64,000 nt of DNA from Callipepla californica brunnescens (GCA_023055505.1 JALIRH010000007.1:18531152-18595151); one strand, 5' to 3'. Counted from the first letter of the stretch, positions 36,291 through 51,519 are shown. Numbers and translations: made by a program. The notes: generated from the sequence alone by a model not told the origin.

Positions 36291-39200
36291 CTGCAAAAAT
36301 ACATGCAAAAGTAAAATGTGAGATCTCATTTTACACCAGACAATTCAGTCATATTAACACAGTTATCTTGTAATAGTCATGACCACATATACCTTAATAT
36401 ATTAATTCCCTTTCATGACAAATTTACAAATCTAAATCTAACACAATAACTTTTTATTTCATTTTATTGAAAACGAAAGGAAAACAGTATCAAGGTACGT
36501 GTAATGAATGCATAAAACAACCCAAAAATCAGTATCTGACAATTTAAACGATACCAGACAGCCATCTATTTTGATATAAACCATGATCACTTACAGATGG
36601 CGCTAGCTGGACTCAGTGAACTGTGAGAAAAATACACAAGAGCAAAATCTTTCCTTGACATATGTATTACCTTCAGCGTGCAAGTTCACTGCTGTCAGAC
36701 CAAAAGTCAACAAGCATTCTAGCCTTAAATATTTCAATAATCAAGCCATATGGTCCACTAATTAACAATGTTTCCAGGTACCTAGGTACCAGCAGCTCAC
36801 ACATCCACCTTATAGATCATTTCAAAGAAATAAGATGTTTGGTTGATTTGGGGAAGCCAAGAGTCCTTCCCTTCAGTTCCAGAGAGTGACTGATAGTACT
36901 GATGGCACTACAGCTGGATCCTCTGCTCCAATGTTCCTCACCGACAGGCAGCCCTTGCTATCTGACCTCATTTGACAAAAATTGGTTTAGAAGGGTTGGT
37001 TTGCTTTGGTGGGCAAGGGAACAGAAGTAATGAAAAGAGAAACAGCTGAAAGCCTTAACTTTTCTGATGGGCATAACAAAGCCAGAAGATACCTGCTCAT
37101 AGGCCAACTTCTGGTTTCTTAGTGTTGGCTTAGCTAGCTCAAATGTAACCTTCTCTGGAACTTTTAACAATTTCAGTCAATGCTCATTGTAAGCAAAACA
37201 AAGGATTTAATTTCTCAGAAGCAGGGATTTCTGATGCTGTCAACCAGGGCAGAGGTTGAGGGCTTTTCAGTTGCAATTTAGTATTGATTCCCCAACACTC
37301 CCATTAAGGCACCAGATTAGAAACTTAGTAAGTTTCTAGGTGATAAAACATGACATCAGAATTTTTTTTTCTAAAGTTACCACCTCAATCAGAGACAAGT
37401 TGTACTTCCAATACAAGAGACAATCCCCTGACTGTCAACATTTCTCTGAGTATGATGAGGGAAACAGGAATCAATCCAGATCTTTGGCCTTACGCAACAG
37501 CTCTGTTGATCTGAGTTGCAGGAAGATTTCTAGATTCATCCAGCTGAATAAATCACTGACTTAATACCAGTGATTAGATCAATAAATGCTTTTTAATTCA
37601 GGTATTCTTACTCCAACTTCTAAACATGACATTACCTTGAAACCTGTTTTTGCAAAGACCATCATCTTAACTGGGAATAACATGAGAGCGTATTTACGTT
37701 TGTGTTGAAGACCAGCCAGAACAAGTCATGTAGAAGACTGTTCCATAAGGAATTAAAACTGATAATATTTTCCAAAACATTTATACAGACTCTGCGTACG
37801 CAACCAAGTTACACACATAACGTCATTCTAATAGACATAGATGGTTTTACACACTCATGCGCATATATAAAATAATTTGATTTTAATCCCAACTGTGATT
37901 AAAAATCCAGTGTGCAATTAATTTTAAAACATTGCCAAGGGAACAATTCTCTGGGAAGAGCAAAGTGTTATTATGCTAAACAAAGAAACAGATGTTCTCC
38001 TACTATATGTGTGGTGGAAAGAAATGGAAGCCTCAAAGATATCACTAAGCCCCCAACACCAGAAATGATTATGCTAAATCCTGAAAAAATGAAAAGCACA
38101 AGGGTCTTTACTTTTTAACCCAAAGCAATGGCGCCTCTTTTTTTTTTTTTTTCCTTCCTGTTCTTGAAGAATCATTCCAAACTGAGTGCTAAACTCTTTC
38201 ACACAAACGAAGGCAAGTTTTTCACAATAAAACCCTTTGATAGAGTCCCCCCTCCTCCCTGCTCCTTCAGCCAGGATATGTCACTCTCCAACTCCCTTTG
38301 GAGAACAGAATCCCAAGTCAGGGCAGAGCCAGAGCGAAGGCAGGCAGCTAGAGTCAAGGACGTTGAGTTAAGGGCGGAGGAAAGGGGTGTACATATGAAG
38401 GGCACCTCCAGCATTGCTCAAGAACTACCTCTGCAGTACACAAGACAGCACTTTTTTCAACATAAAACTCATGACCATGGCAAGGAGCAGAATTGTGAGA
38501 TGACAAAGTCCTACAAATTCAAATCTGTTCACTTCTGTTTTCTCATTAGATGCAAATCAATTTGTGCCTTAAAGGTTATTTATCCTCCGGTCTTTCTCTC
38601 ACTAAGAATATTTGTTTACCTTCTGTTTGTTCTTTATATTCGAAGGTTTCCAAAGTAATTTAGAAAATACCATCTTCCCCAACTTATCTTTTCTAGAAAT
38701 CACAGCTGTTAAGAGTTGAATCTGTAATATTTCTTTAGGAAAGTGGCCTAGAGTTCTCACAACCAGCAATACATCTTAGAATTCCTTCTTAGTTCTGCCA
38801 TTGACTGACAATTACTAAGAGGATTAATTATTTAAGGACAGACTACTGTGGCATGCTTGCACAGGACAACACAGTAAGAAATTTTTTCCAATACTGTGAA
38901 CAGATGTGCACCTAAAAAGATGCATTTGGGCAACTGATACCTAGCAAGCACAATCACCCAAAGCAGCAGGCCACATATAAAAGGAGCACTTTGTGCTTCT
39001 CAAGAGATCCTACACCACCACTTGAAGAAATGCTCACTGAAGAGCTCTATCAATCCTCACTCAGGCTGGTTTGCCTATCAACACATATAATGAATTTTCA
39101 GAAGTTTAAATGAAAAAAAGCATAAGTATTACTGTTTTCCTGACACATTCAGGATAGTTCAGAAAGTGTCGTATCATAGGTATTCCAGTGACAGTTCCTG

Positions 39201-42015
39201 GATGCATTTGTTGGATCTGCTGAGCCCCTGAAATTCATTCAGACTTCTTGTGGCTTTTCAATAACGCAGTACAATTGACAGCCATACTCTGCAAGTCACA
39301 TGCAAAGTAGGTTATGTGCTACCTCAGGCAGCTTTGTGCAAAATAGCCACGTGAGTGTGAGAGATTTGATGACCTGGACATGAGAAGAGATTCTTTAAGG
39401 AAGATGTGGAAGGTATTTAGTGGCTATGGGGCATCTGATAAACACAGAGAAGCAAAATGGTTTAATCAGTCAAAAGAAACAGGGAGGATTTAAGGGACTG
39501 TTTCAGAGATGATTCATATTCCGATCTTCATCTTCTGGCACGTGTACTACAACGCTTGTGGCAAGCAAATCTCCATCCTTGATACAAGCATGAGATATTT
39601 TTGTATCATGCATTCCTAGTGAGTTTAAACTCTGAACTGGGGAACCCACACTGACACAAATAAAAACAGCTTTTAAAACTGTAGCAGTCACAGAGTTGCG
39701 ATCCTGCCCTTAGATCCCAAGATGTCAGGCACTCTATAAATGAAGACCATGAAGATGGCTGCCGCCTCCAAAAGCCAGAAAATTAATACTTCACATAATT
39801 CACATAGCTGTGTCATACTGTTCAGCTGACACATCTGGTTGACCTTGCAATCATGCTGCTATCAGTTACAGTCTCATGTACAACTGCCCTTCTGGAGTTA
39901 AAAGCTCTGGGATACAGAGCTCAATTTCCTTTTCCATAGGCCGGTGTCACAACAAACTTGACACCACTGCCTTCAGTCTGGCTGGCTGGTTCTCATTCAC
40001 AGTGACAGGAAACAAAACTATCATTCAACTACATGGGCACACACCTAAGACCATTTAATGCGCTAAGGATTATCCCACTTAGGCTTCGAATTCTCCAGAT
40101 GATGAAGGTTTGCTGAAGCCCTCCCTGTCAATCTCACATGGAACTGTCCTGAACACCCTAATACATGTTAGCAGCCCTAGATATCTACGTTTAGGGAACT
40201 GAATATGCACACAGTGACCTCATTTTTGCCACGGGTCATGGCTACTTTCCATATGAATCACACATGCTACAGGCTGCAGCTATAAGTTTCACAGCAGTGA
40301 AGTCAACTAAAACCTCCCCCACTGATTTACTTCACTGAAGTCATATAGGAAGCTTCAAAAAAGAAAAAAGAAAAAAAAAGTGAAATTTACTGACTTTTTC
40401 TTCTTGATATTGTTACTGTGTTGTGCTGATATTAGACAAAATCTGTACCTTTACAAAATGAAAGTATAGGTCACTTATGCTTATGGCTATGTATGTATGG
40501 CTAAAATGGGAAAGTCTGTCCACATTGCTTCTGCAAGCAAAAATTGCTCAGTCTTGGAAAGCAAGGAGAGCACATATGCTGCTAAAATATTCTGAAAACA
40601 GATGAACCTCTTTCTTTTTCTGCTTCAGGAGAAAATCTGGCAGGAAAAAAGCACTGTGGCCCTTTTTGCATATATAGTAGATGCATACCTGGCATATGAG
40701 CAAAGAGACCTCACAGACATTGGTGTTCTGCCACAGCATGCTCCAGTCTAGCGCCTAAAATGCAAGGGATCGCTTTCTCAATTGAAATAATGCAGGAAGG
40801 AAAGGAAATAGCATGTTCAGAGAAGCAAAAGAGGCCAGGGTGAGCATTTGATCAGATAAGGCAGGAACAACCAGCAGCTACTCCCAAGCACTGGGGCAGC
40901 CAGGAACTCCCTCAAGGAAATGGCGCAACTGCAGTGACCTGGCAGGCCACAGGCCTTGGAGCCAGGACAGGCTGGTGTACTCACACACTTGAAAACTGAC
41001 CCATTTTTACAGGCTGAAGAAAGCAGACTACTATTATCATGTATGTTCCTTAAAGTACATCTCTTTTGTCTATGCCATAGTTAGGCTGAAGTGATCATTA
41101 AGAGAATAGGCCAAAACTAGACCTTCTCTTACCATTTTTGAAACTGGTAAAATTAGGGAAGAAAAAAAAAACCAATTCACATTTATTTCAAAAGAACTGA
41201 TGTTCAGCTGCCAAGCCTATGAGCAGCATTATCCCCAGGCAACACCAAGAATTATAATATTACAGCTCCAACAGAGGCTTTTCAGAGTACGTAGCCTGGG
41301 AAAGCCTTTTCAAGTAGCACATTGTTCGCTTAGAGAAGTGAAGTTAATTAAACGCACAGTTCAGATCCAAAGCATTACCAGCTCCTCCAAAGGAAACTGG
41401 GAGAGGACTCAGAAGTTAGAACCGTAGCGGGTGTGTTAGGAAAAAAAAGGTCAGGCCTTAATTACCGCTGAGGTCACTGATAAGTCCAAATGACAGCTGG
41501 CACAAGGCCACAGCTGGTTAAACAATAAACTCAAGTTTTAAGAATCTGATTCGATGCCCACAGAAAGATCATTTCAGATTTGCATACACTTCAGTACATT
41601 TTGGATCATGAGATGGGCTTCAGCTTTTCAGCTACAGTAAAACACTTTTTCTGAGGTAACAGACACAGACAGCCAAAAACTACTTCAATTTCACCATTCC
41701 ACAGAAAATGCCATCGGCACTCAGACTACTGAAAAACTGCCATGGGCACTGCCTGAGATTCTGAAAAGCTTCCCTAATATTTCAGCTTCTTAAAAACATA
41801 TTTAAGCTTGTTTCTAGAAGCCAAACTGAACGAGAAGCACTGGATGTGAGGAATGAGCTCTCTGTAAGTTTTAAAAATGTGTATCTTTCAGTCCTTCCAC
41901 TTTTGAATATAAAGGAAGCACAGACAATTCCACCTGCAGAATGACATGTAAACCTAAGCCATCAACATAATATATATAATAAAAATCTCTCAAATAGAGA
42001 ATTTTCTTTATTTTT

Positions 42016-42036
42016 GCACACACACATACACACACA
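42016..42036. repeat. (CA)n microsatellite
   Basis: Short CA repeat interrupted by one TA, followed by A-rich text. Confidence 0.9.
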
Positions 42037-42555
42037 GAACAAAAACAAACAAAAAAATAAAAAGTTTGGCATGCCAGTATACACACAGCACGATTTATGT
42101 CTATCTTCCTAAAGTTCTCTGAACAGTCTCCAACAACATCCTTGCTTAAATGCAGCATGTAAGGTCGGAATATCAGATTTGACAAAAATCTCTCACATAG
42201 CTGAATTACCAAGCAAGGCAGCTTCCTCAAATATCTTCAGTACTAGTTATTTTGCTCTACAGACTTCTTAGATTGTCACAGATAACATACATGAGTGTTG
42301 CTCAATAGAGCACAAGGCCTCCAGCACCCTGGGTAATTTAGACCAGCACAGCACAGCCAGGAGCTGCAGTTCAGGGCCAACCCAAGGGCATGCCTAAAGA
42401 TCAAGGAGCTGAAGCTGTAACGTGCAGACTGACATAATTGCCCTGACTCTTTTCTCTTCTTCAATCTCCTTATTTTTAACAAAAAACCTTAGCCGAATGA
42501 AATTTTGGAGAAATAAAAAATATATAGTACATAATATATAGCCTTGTCGTGGCCC

Positions 42556-42575
42556 TTTTTTTTTTTTTTTTTTTT
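42556..42575. repeat. Poly(T) run, 20 bases
   Basis: Uninterrupted T20 on the plus strand within the 18-kb DST intron. Confidence 0.95.
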
Positions 42576-44377
42576 GTACCGAGCCCTGTAATAAGGTGCA
42601 TCTATTCTACTGAAACTAAACAAACAAATTATGGCATAATTTATTCACTGGGTAGCACCACAGCTGTGACCTACGGGTGCTTGGCTGCAGATGGTGCTGT
42701 TCCTCCATCTCTGCCTGAATGCACTTCAGCGCTGGACGTGCATGGCCAGGCAGATGCCAGCTTGTTCCCTAGGTGGACTGCAACCGGCAGGCAGAGTCAA
42801 ACCAGAGGAAAAACTTGTGCTCCCTCTCCCTTTGGACTGCAAAGTCTGGTCAAACCACTTCTAGGTTCACTGGTCAGAAACTCACCCTCACTTGTTTCTT
42901 TTGCTTACTGGTTTGATCTGTCGCACTGAAAACATCTCTTGCAGTTACACTGAAAATAAATCCCTCTTTATTTCATAGTCAGCAGTAATTTTTTAGCTGT
43001 TTGATTTTCTCTTTGGATGTTAATTTCCCTGAATAGTAGGCTCAATGAATGGCATTCCATAAAAAAACTTCATGATTTCAAGTACTTTTCCTAAGTTACC
43101 TCTCAACAAGTCTCCCATACAAAGCAAGTTCAACAACCCAGATCTTTCTTTACAGCAGATGTTTTCTAAAAGAAGATTCATCCTTGGCAGCATCCTTGGA
43201 CTGATCCTTCACTTATTCATCAGGACAATGCTCTGCACACCAGCATTAATACTTTGTGATCTGAACTCAGTGTTGCACCCCTCTGAAATCCTGCCTTTGT
43301 CTCTGAACTTGGATCAGTCACTATTTTTTGTTTACATCAACCTTCACATCTCTTCCAGAGAACCAGATCACCTGACTAAGCCACTGATCTGCGTACTCTG
43401 CTTTGTATCTTGTTCGTTGTTTCATATGTCCCTGGATAACTCTTAATGAAAAGACATCGCTCTCACACACACAGAAAAATCACTTGTACGGCTTTAAGGT
43501 AAAAATACTTTTGCTCATATTTAAAGAGACAAAACAAAAGGAGAATCAACCAAGAACTCGGAGCATGGCTAAACCTTGTCTTTACATTTCTCTTCTGATG
43601 CTCCTATATTTGGTTTCATGACCTGCACTCCAGTATTACTCTAGTCTCCAAATCAACAAGCATGCAAGAGGTGCATGTATCTTATGTATATGTTGCAAGA
43701 CCTAGGACACAGGCATGCGCAGTCCATTTCTGGTTTCAGTGGTTGTATGATATCTCAAGCCTAATTATTGTACAGAGAAAGTTTAACTGAAAGCCCTAAG
43801 CATCAAAAATCCTTCTTTACGCCTGTTACAGAAAAATAAATCTCACCTCTATTCCAGCTCACACACCTCTATCTTTCTGAAGGTATTGGACTACATCAAC
43901 TAATAGGGGCTGCCCATATTAGAACCAAGGTCCAGACATTAAGAAAACCTGCATAGATCCCATTCCACTTATCACCTTCATCATAGCACTATCTCTGTTC
44001 TTAACACTTTCATAATCTTGGTCAGCTACTAGGAACTGTGTACTGGGATTAGCAAATATACCTGAGTGGAGCCTACGTACAATAGAAACACAAGCTCAGC
44101 AAAAATGGGTACCTACCAGTAACACAAAATGGACATCTATTCTGTTATTGCTACAGACTAAAGTCTAAAAATATCAGTTACAGAGCTTTGAAACCTTTGT
44201 TCTACAAACAGTTCACACTGAGCATGAAGGACAGCAGTCACATATGATATGTTAGGTGAGGTATAACACATGCTCCCAGCTCACTGTCAGTTCCTCTGCC
44301 AGTTATGACTAACTCACTGGATGTCCATCCCTCCTCCCTTTTGCACCTCAGTAACCTTTTATGATTTTTCATGTAAT

Positions 44378-44575
44378 GAATCATGGAATGGTTTGTGGTT
44401 GATAGCAACCATAGAGACCATCCAGTCTCAACCTCCCTGTTGTCCACAGGGCTGCCACCCCCCAGCTCAGGCTGCCCAGGGCCCACCTAACCTGGCCTTG
44501 AATGTCTTCAGGGATGAAGCATCCACAGGGCTTCTCTGGGCAGCCTGTGACTGTGCCAGAGAATCTCATCTAATC
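44378..44575 (-). mobile_element. Short CR1 3' fragment
   Basis: Minus-strand CR1 3' terminal region of about 200 bases. It is recognised from 'ATCATGGAATGGTTTG' (reversed octamer and tail) followed by the 'CAGGCTGCCCAGGGCCC' block. It lies about 200 bases before a second minus-strand CR1 of a different subfamily, so the two are separate insertions. Confidence 0.85.
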
Positions 44576-44783
44576 TTGAAATTTCAAATGAAGGAAACTC
44601 TACAACATCATATGTATACCTTAGTGTTTTACTACGTTTACTCTTTTAGGAGGGTATTTTGCCTTGCTAATCATCAAACTAAATAGGCTGATTCTTTTGT
44701 TGCTCCCTCCTTAAAGCCTGACCTTGGAAAAGACTTGTTCACACCCATCTCTGTTTAACCACCTTTATATACATACTGAGGAC

Positions 44784-45445
44784 ACAGAATGAATCATAGA
44801 ATGGTCTGAGTTGAAAAGGACCTCAAAGATCAAATTTGAACCCCCTGCCATGGGCAGGGTCACTAACCACTAGAGCAGGCTGCCCAGAGCCACATACAGC
44901 CTTGCCCTGAATGCCTCCACAGATGGGGCATCCACAATCTCTCTGGGCAACCTGTTCCAGTGCATCACCAACCTCTGAGTGAAAAACTCCTTCCTATTAC
45001 CTAACCTAAATCTCCCCTGTCTTAGTTTAAAACCAATCCCCCTTGTCCTATCACTATCAACCTGTGCAAACAGTCATTTACCCTCCTGTTTATATTCTCC
45101 CTTCAAGTACTGGAAGGCCACAGTGACATTTCCCTGGAGCCTTCTTTTCTCAAGCTAAACAAGCCCAGTTCCCTCAACCTTTCCTCATAGAAGAGGTGCT
45201 CCAGCCCTCTGATCATTTTAGTGGACCTCCTCTGGACGCAGTACTCCAGATGGAGACTGATAAGAGCTGAGTAGAGGGGGCAATTCCCTCCCTCTCCCTG
45301 CTGGCCAGCCCTCTTTAATGCAGCCCAGGATATAGTTGGCCTTCTGAGCTGCAAGCGCACACTGCTGACTCATGTGCAGCTTCTCATCCACCAGGACCCC
45401 CAAGTCCTTCTCCGCAGGGCTGCTCTCCAAGAGTTCTTCATCTAA
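44784..45445 (-). mobile_element. CR1 LINE 3' fragment with ORF2 C-terminus
   Basis: This minus-strand CR1 starts at a reversed octamer end ('AATCATAGAATGGTCTG'). It runs through the 3' UTR into the ORF2 C-terminus, where one frame still reads [20 protein letters not shown]. That is a strong CR1 signature. The element is 5'-truncated near 45445. The 85- and 96-codon open frames over it are relics of ORF2. Confidence 0.92.
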
Positions 45446-48400
45446 GGAGCTTTTCCCCAGAGGTGTTACCACATCTCGGTTCAGTCTTCTCTGTTTCAGA
45501 CTAAACAAATCAAATTAATCATAACCTGTCTGTGATCTTCCAAGAAAGCTTCTTATCTTCTTATTGCTTTATTACAGACGTCTGCAAATCTTTTGTCATC
45601 ATAAAGATCTACATCTGGAGCTGCCAGACAGAGTTTCACAACCACATGCCCATAACCACAAGAGAGCCAGCTGTGCCTATGAGGCTGCAGGACTGTGAAC
45701 TGCCTCCTTGTCTTCTAAGCACTGTGTTGGTCCACAGAGATGAGGAGAACGTCTGCAGCTCATGCAGCTTCCTAGGTACGAGCATTATCAGTCCCTCTGA
45801 GAAACCCCGAGTTCCGGGGCAACCGTAGCAAGGTGAGGACCACACATCCTACATGACACAAGGCCTGAGTCAGAGAAAGGTACAGCCACAGCACTATAAG
45901 AACTACAGGGACAAAGTAACAGAGCTGGAGACCTCACTTGAGGGTGCAGAACAGAGAGGTTACCCTTGCTCTCTGGTGTGGCCTCCCAGAGCCAGGTGAC
46001 ACTGTGGCAGCAACCCAATGGCAGCAGGGGCAGCAGCTATGCTGATGGCCCTGGCTCTTCCTCATGTCAGTTTTAGTTCAGTTGCAGTTGTCACCAATAA
46101 ATGATATCCAAGTAAACTATACCCATGAACCTCTCATTCAAACTTCTGATAGCAATCTGCTAATGAGATAACATGTGCAAGCACATAAAAACTCCAGATA
46201 CACCCAGTACACAGTGTCCCCTTTGTCTGCTTGCTTTCAAGGATCAGTCATCCAGCCACAGGTCAGATAACTGATAGTTCAGTAATTTGTTCCACTGTCT
46301 TCCTAGGGAGTGAATTACTTTGTGAGGTCTGCAATTCCCCATTCTTCTCTTCTGCCTGGGAGAGAAGCATTGTGCTTGCTATATTCTAGACTCCTAGGAG
46401 CCCCCAGTGCTTAGTGAATTCTTAAATAAAATGACAAAATGTTATAATTGACAGTCTTACTGTTGAGTGAATAAAGCTGTGCAACCAGAAAGCACGTAAC
46501 TTATCTACATATTCTTTTAACTTACCTGAATTTTACTCTTTTATTGTTAAAACATGTTTCATCAAGTCAGTATTCTGTACTCTAAAGAAGTCAGAGTACT
46601 TCAGCCTTCTCCACTCCATTCAATGACATCTCATTTTCTTCCTAAATAATGCATTTGTATTTCTCCTTTCTTCTTCATATTCTGACATAATTATAGAACT
46701 TTTCTCCTGTAGACTTTTATCTCACGCTTTCACTGTAAGTCATTTTAGACCTCTGCCTGTCTGACTTTATTCTGTCATGCTCTACTAGCTCTTTCATACA
46801 AATCTTTAGTCCTGTTACCCTTACTTCCACTTTTTCCATGGCTTCTTTTCATTTCAAAAACCTATCTGTGCTGCCTGCCTGCAGCCTGCCTTTGTGTCTT
46901 CAAACACAAGAGTGTTCAATGACCGCCAGACCTCCTGCATTCCTTTCTCTCCTAGTTTACCTCCCCAGGAGACCCTACCTATTTGGTTTCCTGAGTTTGC
47001 TGCATTCTCTTGCTTAGAAGCTCATTGTTGTTTTTTTGTTGTTTTTTTTTTCCCCTCTCACTTCTCTTTTCTTTGAAAGGTGAACCTGTGATTTTGCAAT
47101 TGCTTGCTGCTAAGTTATCCTTCACTTTTAGATCCTGTAGCAGTCCCTCCCCATCACCATGGACCCAACTAACCACTGGTTTTGATAGAAACTTTCTTAA
47201 CCTGATAAAACAACTATTACTTCCAGCACACTGTGACGTGCTGAAGGTCTTTCTGTATTGCAGTTATCCCACAGCACACATGTCCACACCAGGGGTAGCC
47301 ACACAAACTCCTGCAACAGGTCTGCAGAGAGCATACAGTACGCCCTGATCTGTTCGCACCTGCTGAACTAAGAGATGAGTTGAGTCACAGAAATAATTAT
47401 TTCTTGCATAGGCCACAAAGGGAATGCAGACTCCTACATCTGCTTTTTCTGACAGCTATGAGGATGAATAATTATCGCTAAGTACCATGCTTCGAATTCT
47501 TGTTAGTGACCAAAAAACTCTTTCTGTCCCCCTAGTTCCAGTTTAACACCTTGGATGGACAGCAGCCACAACCACACCTCTATATCCCTCTATCTTTGCT
47601 CAGAGACACTCCACTGTGTTCTTTTGCACAGTGCAACCAGTTCTTCCCATCCTTCATCCTTCCAGTTTGCCATCTCCTTTCCAGCTTGTACCCCATGACA
47701 ATAAGCCTGATCAGGGGTGAACTGTTTGAAGCAATGAAACATAATGGCAACAGAAGGTATTAAACCCAACCAACAATTCCAGCTTTCACAGCTTAAAACT
47801 ACAGGAATGTACAGCTCAGATCAAAGGTGATGTGGTCCAAAAGTGCTTAAAGCAGGTTAAGATACAAGGCTGGCAGACTCAACACTGTTCTGATACAGTA
47901 TTTCAGCAGCTACATGAGGACTTTAAAAATTACATTACTACCTTTACATTTCCCTGTTTCAAAATACCATCAATACCTGTAACAGACAATACATGCTACA
48001 GGAAAAACACGCTTACAAAGATGAGTCCTTATGTCCCTATGCAGTCACATACCTCACTCTCCCAAGCACACTGTTGTAGAATAAAATATTTTTAAATGTT
48101 TATGACTGAACATTTGCAGTTGCTTGCTGTCTGCAGTCCATGGATTGGGACAAACACTACTCCCACTGGAGCCAATGGCACAGTTACACTTTGTCCCAAG
48201 GGCGCAAGATCAAGCCAGAGTATTTCTAAGCTGACATATAAATGATTATTACATGTAGAAACATCAAAAGTATATAGATTAAATATAAGTCCATGCATAA
48301 TTTAGCAATTAATTTAAATCCAACTCCTAATTGCAAATGGTAGAAATTTATCTCTTAAGATCTCTAAGGAATAAAATCCACACCAGCTGAGACCTAATTG

Positions 48401-48760
48401 GAAACACTGAAGCCACAAAAAGAGAATGAACTATTAATATATTCATCTATTATTGGAAATATATCGTTTTTTGTGACGTTATCTCACTATACAGCAATCT
48501 CACAGTACACTTAATTCTCCTTACATTCACAGCCTACATAAAACAAACAAAAATAGAAAAGATTACAAAAACATACACTCCATTGGTTCAAAAGTTCTGC
48601 ATGCCATAAAAATATCGATGCACTTAAGCTATATTTCATGCATATTTAATGGACTGTTTTCAATTATTCTCTTTCCTGCTCCCAATTAGGCATGAAGTCT
48701 GCATGCATTAAAGAGGATCAAATAAACTTGAAGTCTGTGGCGCAGTTTTTATTGACTTGG

Positions 48761-48777
48761 ATTTATTTATTTATTTA
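48761..48777. repeat. (TTTA)n microsatellite
   Basis: About four TTTA units in tandem. Confidence 0.85.
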
Positions 48778-51519
48778 CATGCAGATAGATTTTGTGATGT
48801 GATTTACCATAAGACTCTAAAACTTCATTTAATTTTCTCCTCTTAATCAGCTTTCCCTTCTGGCATTCTGTCACTACTTATCCTCACCATCTCCTGGTTA
48901 CCTTCCTCCCCCGTCTAAACTTCTAATAAAGACCAAAAAAGCTCTGAAGTTGCTTGGTGATCTGCTTTGCAAATTGCTTTTACATACTATGCAGATCAGA
49001 GATGCTGTGTCATTTACTTCTGCGTGGAATATCTCAGAAAAATCTGTATACAAAATGTGGTATGAGTAATTACGATTGAACATATTTTCCAGGGTTAATA
49101 GTGAAATCCAACATTAGCTGCTGAGTTTTTTTTTCTTTTTTCTCCAAAAGAAAAATATTTACATTTTTGTGAAGGAATTAATTGCGAAGAAAAATACTTT
49201 CTACTTAGGCAAGATGTTTTATATGTCCTGAACACATAACAGCCGCAATATTTAGGAGAAAAAGTGAAATATAATATATGTCTGTCTACTCAGACACCAG
49301 CAGGTTCTGCTGAACAGTTAAAAATTAAACAGAGGAGGAAGCCCAGCCATACCCAATGACTAAAGCAGTGAGCACAGCAAGCTTGGAGTAGGCTTCTCCA
49401 GGGTTTGTTCTATCACAGTTTATAGCAGCTGTCAGAATTAACTGGGAGGAACACACAGAAGATTCATTTACATCCGCTTGCACAGCAAGCAATCTGCTTA
49501 CTATTTTTATTAACACAGAAAAAGAAAACCACATGCTTGCTTTTTCAAAGCATGTTTCAAAACTGAAAGGTGTTGAGGAAGCTTTCTTTTACATACATTA
49601 CCCTGGTTAGACTAACACCAGGTGTCTCATCCCTTAAAATAAATATGAATGTAGAGCTAAAATGTCCTCTTTTCTAGAAGAGGAGGTGGGGAATGTTAAA
49701 TAACTGATCAACCACAAGGCTAAAAAGAAGATACTGTAGAGTAGTAGGAGAGAGAACCACTAGTGTTGGTGAAGTGCCAGCTGTCAGCAAGGGAACAACT
49801 GCACTGTATTAGAACAGCTCCTCTGCCATTAGGTGCATACCTGGACATTTCATGAAGCTATCGATGCAAGATGCCATTTGCAAACCACAGGTTGTCTGAA
49901 GGACTCACAGGAATCAATAATATTGAGTTTCTATTCTGAATTATTCATTTAGTCTTTGCAATACAGAAAACACTTATTTCTGTAATGCACTATCAAAGTA
50001 CCACAGCAATGCAGTACAAAATTTTGAACATGGAGCTTGAAAACAGTCATTTTAAAAGCATTTTTTTTTCCAGCTAGTTTTAAAAGCTTTCTTGCCCATA
50101 CACCTTTAGAGGTGATTTTGGACCAACCAATCCCCATGCGGAGATGCTGCCCATTACTCCCATCACCAGCACGCTCCTTTCAAGGCCCCACCAGCTGAAG
50201 GCCCAAGATGGAAGGACAGCCTCCCTCACAGTGTGGCAGCCCAATGACCCAAGGGTCCACACTGCTGCTGGAACATCAAGTATGAGGTTCTATACAACCT
50301 ATAAGAAGGAAAAAATCCTCAGGGGAAAAATATTGAAGTGCTTATTATGCATTTTTGTTCCCCATGAGGGCTTTGATCTGGCTAATCTATGGTTACTGTA
50401 TCGTATTTTCTGCACACAACCATTTTTGATAAAGAAATTTCACATACTTCAAAATATCCTGTTTAATCTGTGCAGACTAAGATGTGGAACTACAACAATA
50501 TTTTCACCTGGTTTGAAAAAGGGATTGAGTAAGAAAGATTTGTCTGCTTTTACATTTTTACATTTCAGAGTCTGGGATTTGAAGGAATTTAAGAAAGAAC
50601 TCCTGGGCTTCAGTAGAAATTGCAGTTCACTTCAGGCTCTGCAACAATGCTACACCACAATGAAAACCTCACCTTTCCCAAAGGAAAGCTGTTTCTGTTA
50701 TGTCAGGTGCTCCTTATTGCTAAAGAATGTCCTAAGATCTCCACCCCACTGCCACCCTACCCTGGAATGTGAATTTCTTTCTGGAAGCTAATACCACACA
50801 GCAAGCAAGTCTGATATCTCACCTCTCCAGTCTGTATATCAACAAGAAATAAAAGACAGCATATAAACTGCAGACCAACCATCGGATGTTAAACAGTGGC
50901 ATAAACACGTGCAATACTCTTACCAACTCTAGGAAAATTATTAATTTTTTTTATTATTTTTTTTTTAAAGATCAGCATTAAAAAAGTTGTATTGCCAATC
51001 CATTTGATCTTGAACTCTGGAATACAAAAACCAGTTGAACTTGATAAATAACATATTACATACCTGTCTGTAAAACTGTATCTCAAGGCTGCTTACAGGA
51101 AATATTTCTGCAATGACTCTGGCTCTAGTTTAGTAAAGAACACAAACACATGCTTAACTAGTCAGCTGAACTGCCAAGGGATTAATCTCATTCACTGAAG
51201 TTTAGTATGCCCTCGTGTGCTTTGAAACCAACTCAAAATGGGCAGCAGAGGGCAGGAGGGTAAATGTTTCTCAGCCCCGTTTCTTGTGGTTACTCAGCAA
51301 GCCCCTTAAATGCAGAAAATAATTAGAAAAATGACATTAGGTTTCCACACCATCCCCTAACAAATGATGATAACCCATAAACCATAATGATGTAGACCTA
51401 GAAAAAAAACCTTTTGAATATACTGCTATAAAGGAATAGAGGTCCAGTACTTTTCCGAGGACACAAGGTTGAAAAAGGACAGGAGATGAATTAAAATGGG
51501 CAAGAAAAGAACTTAACAA

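Noticed and set aside
36777..36790. 14-bp perfect palindrome GGTACCTAGGTACC
   Set aside because: It is short, isolated, without flanking symmetry or a known site class, and can occur by chance.
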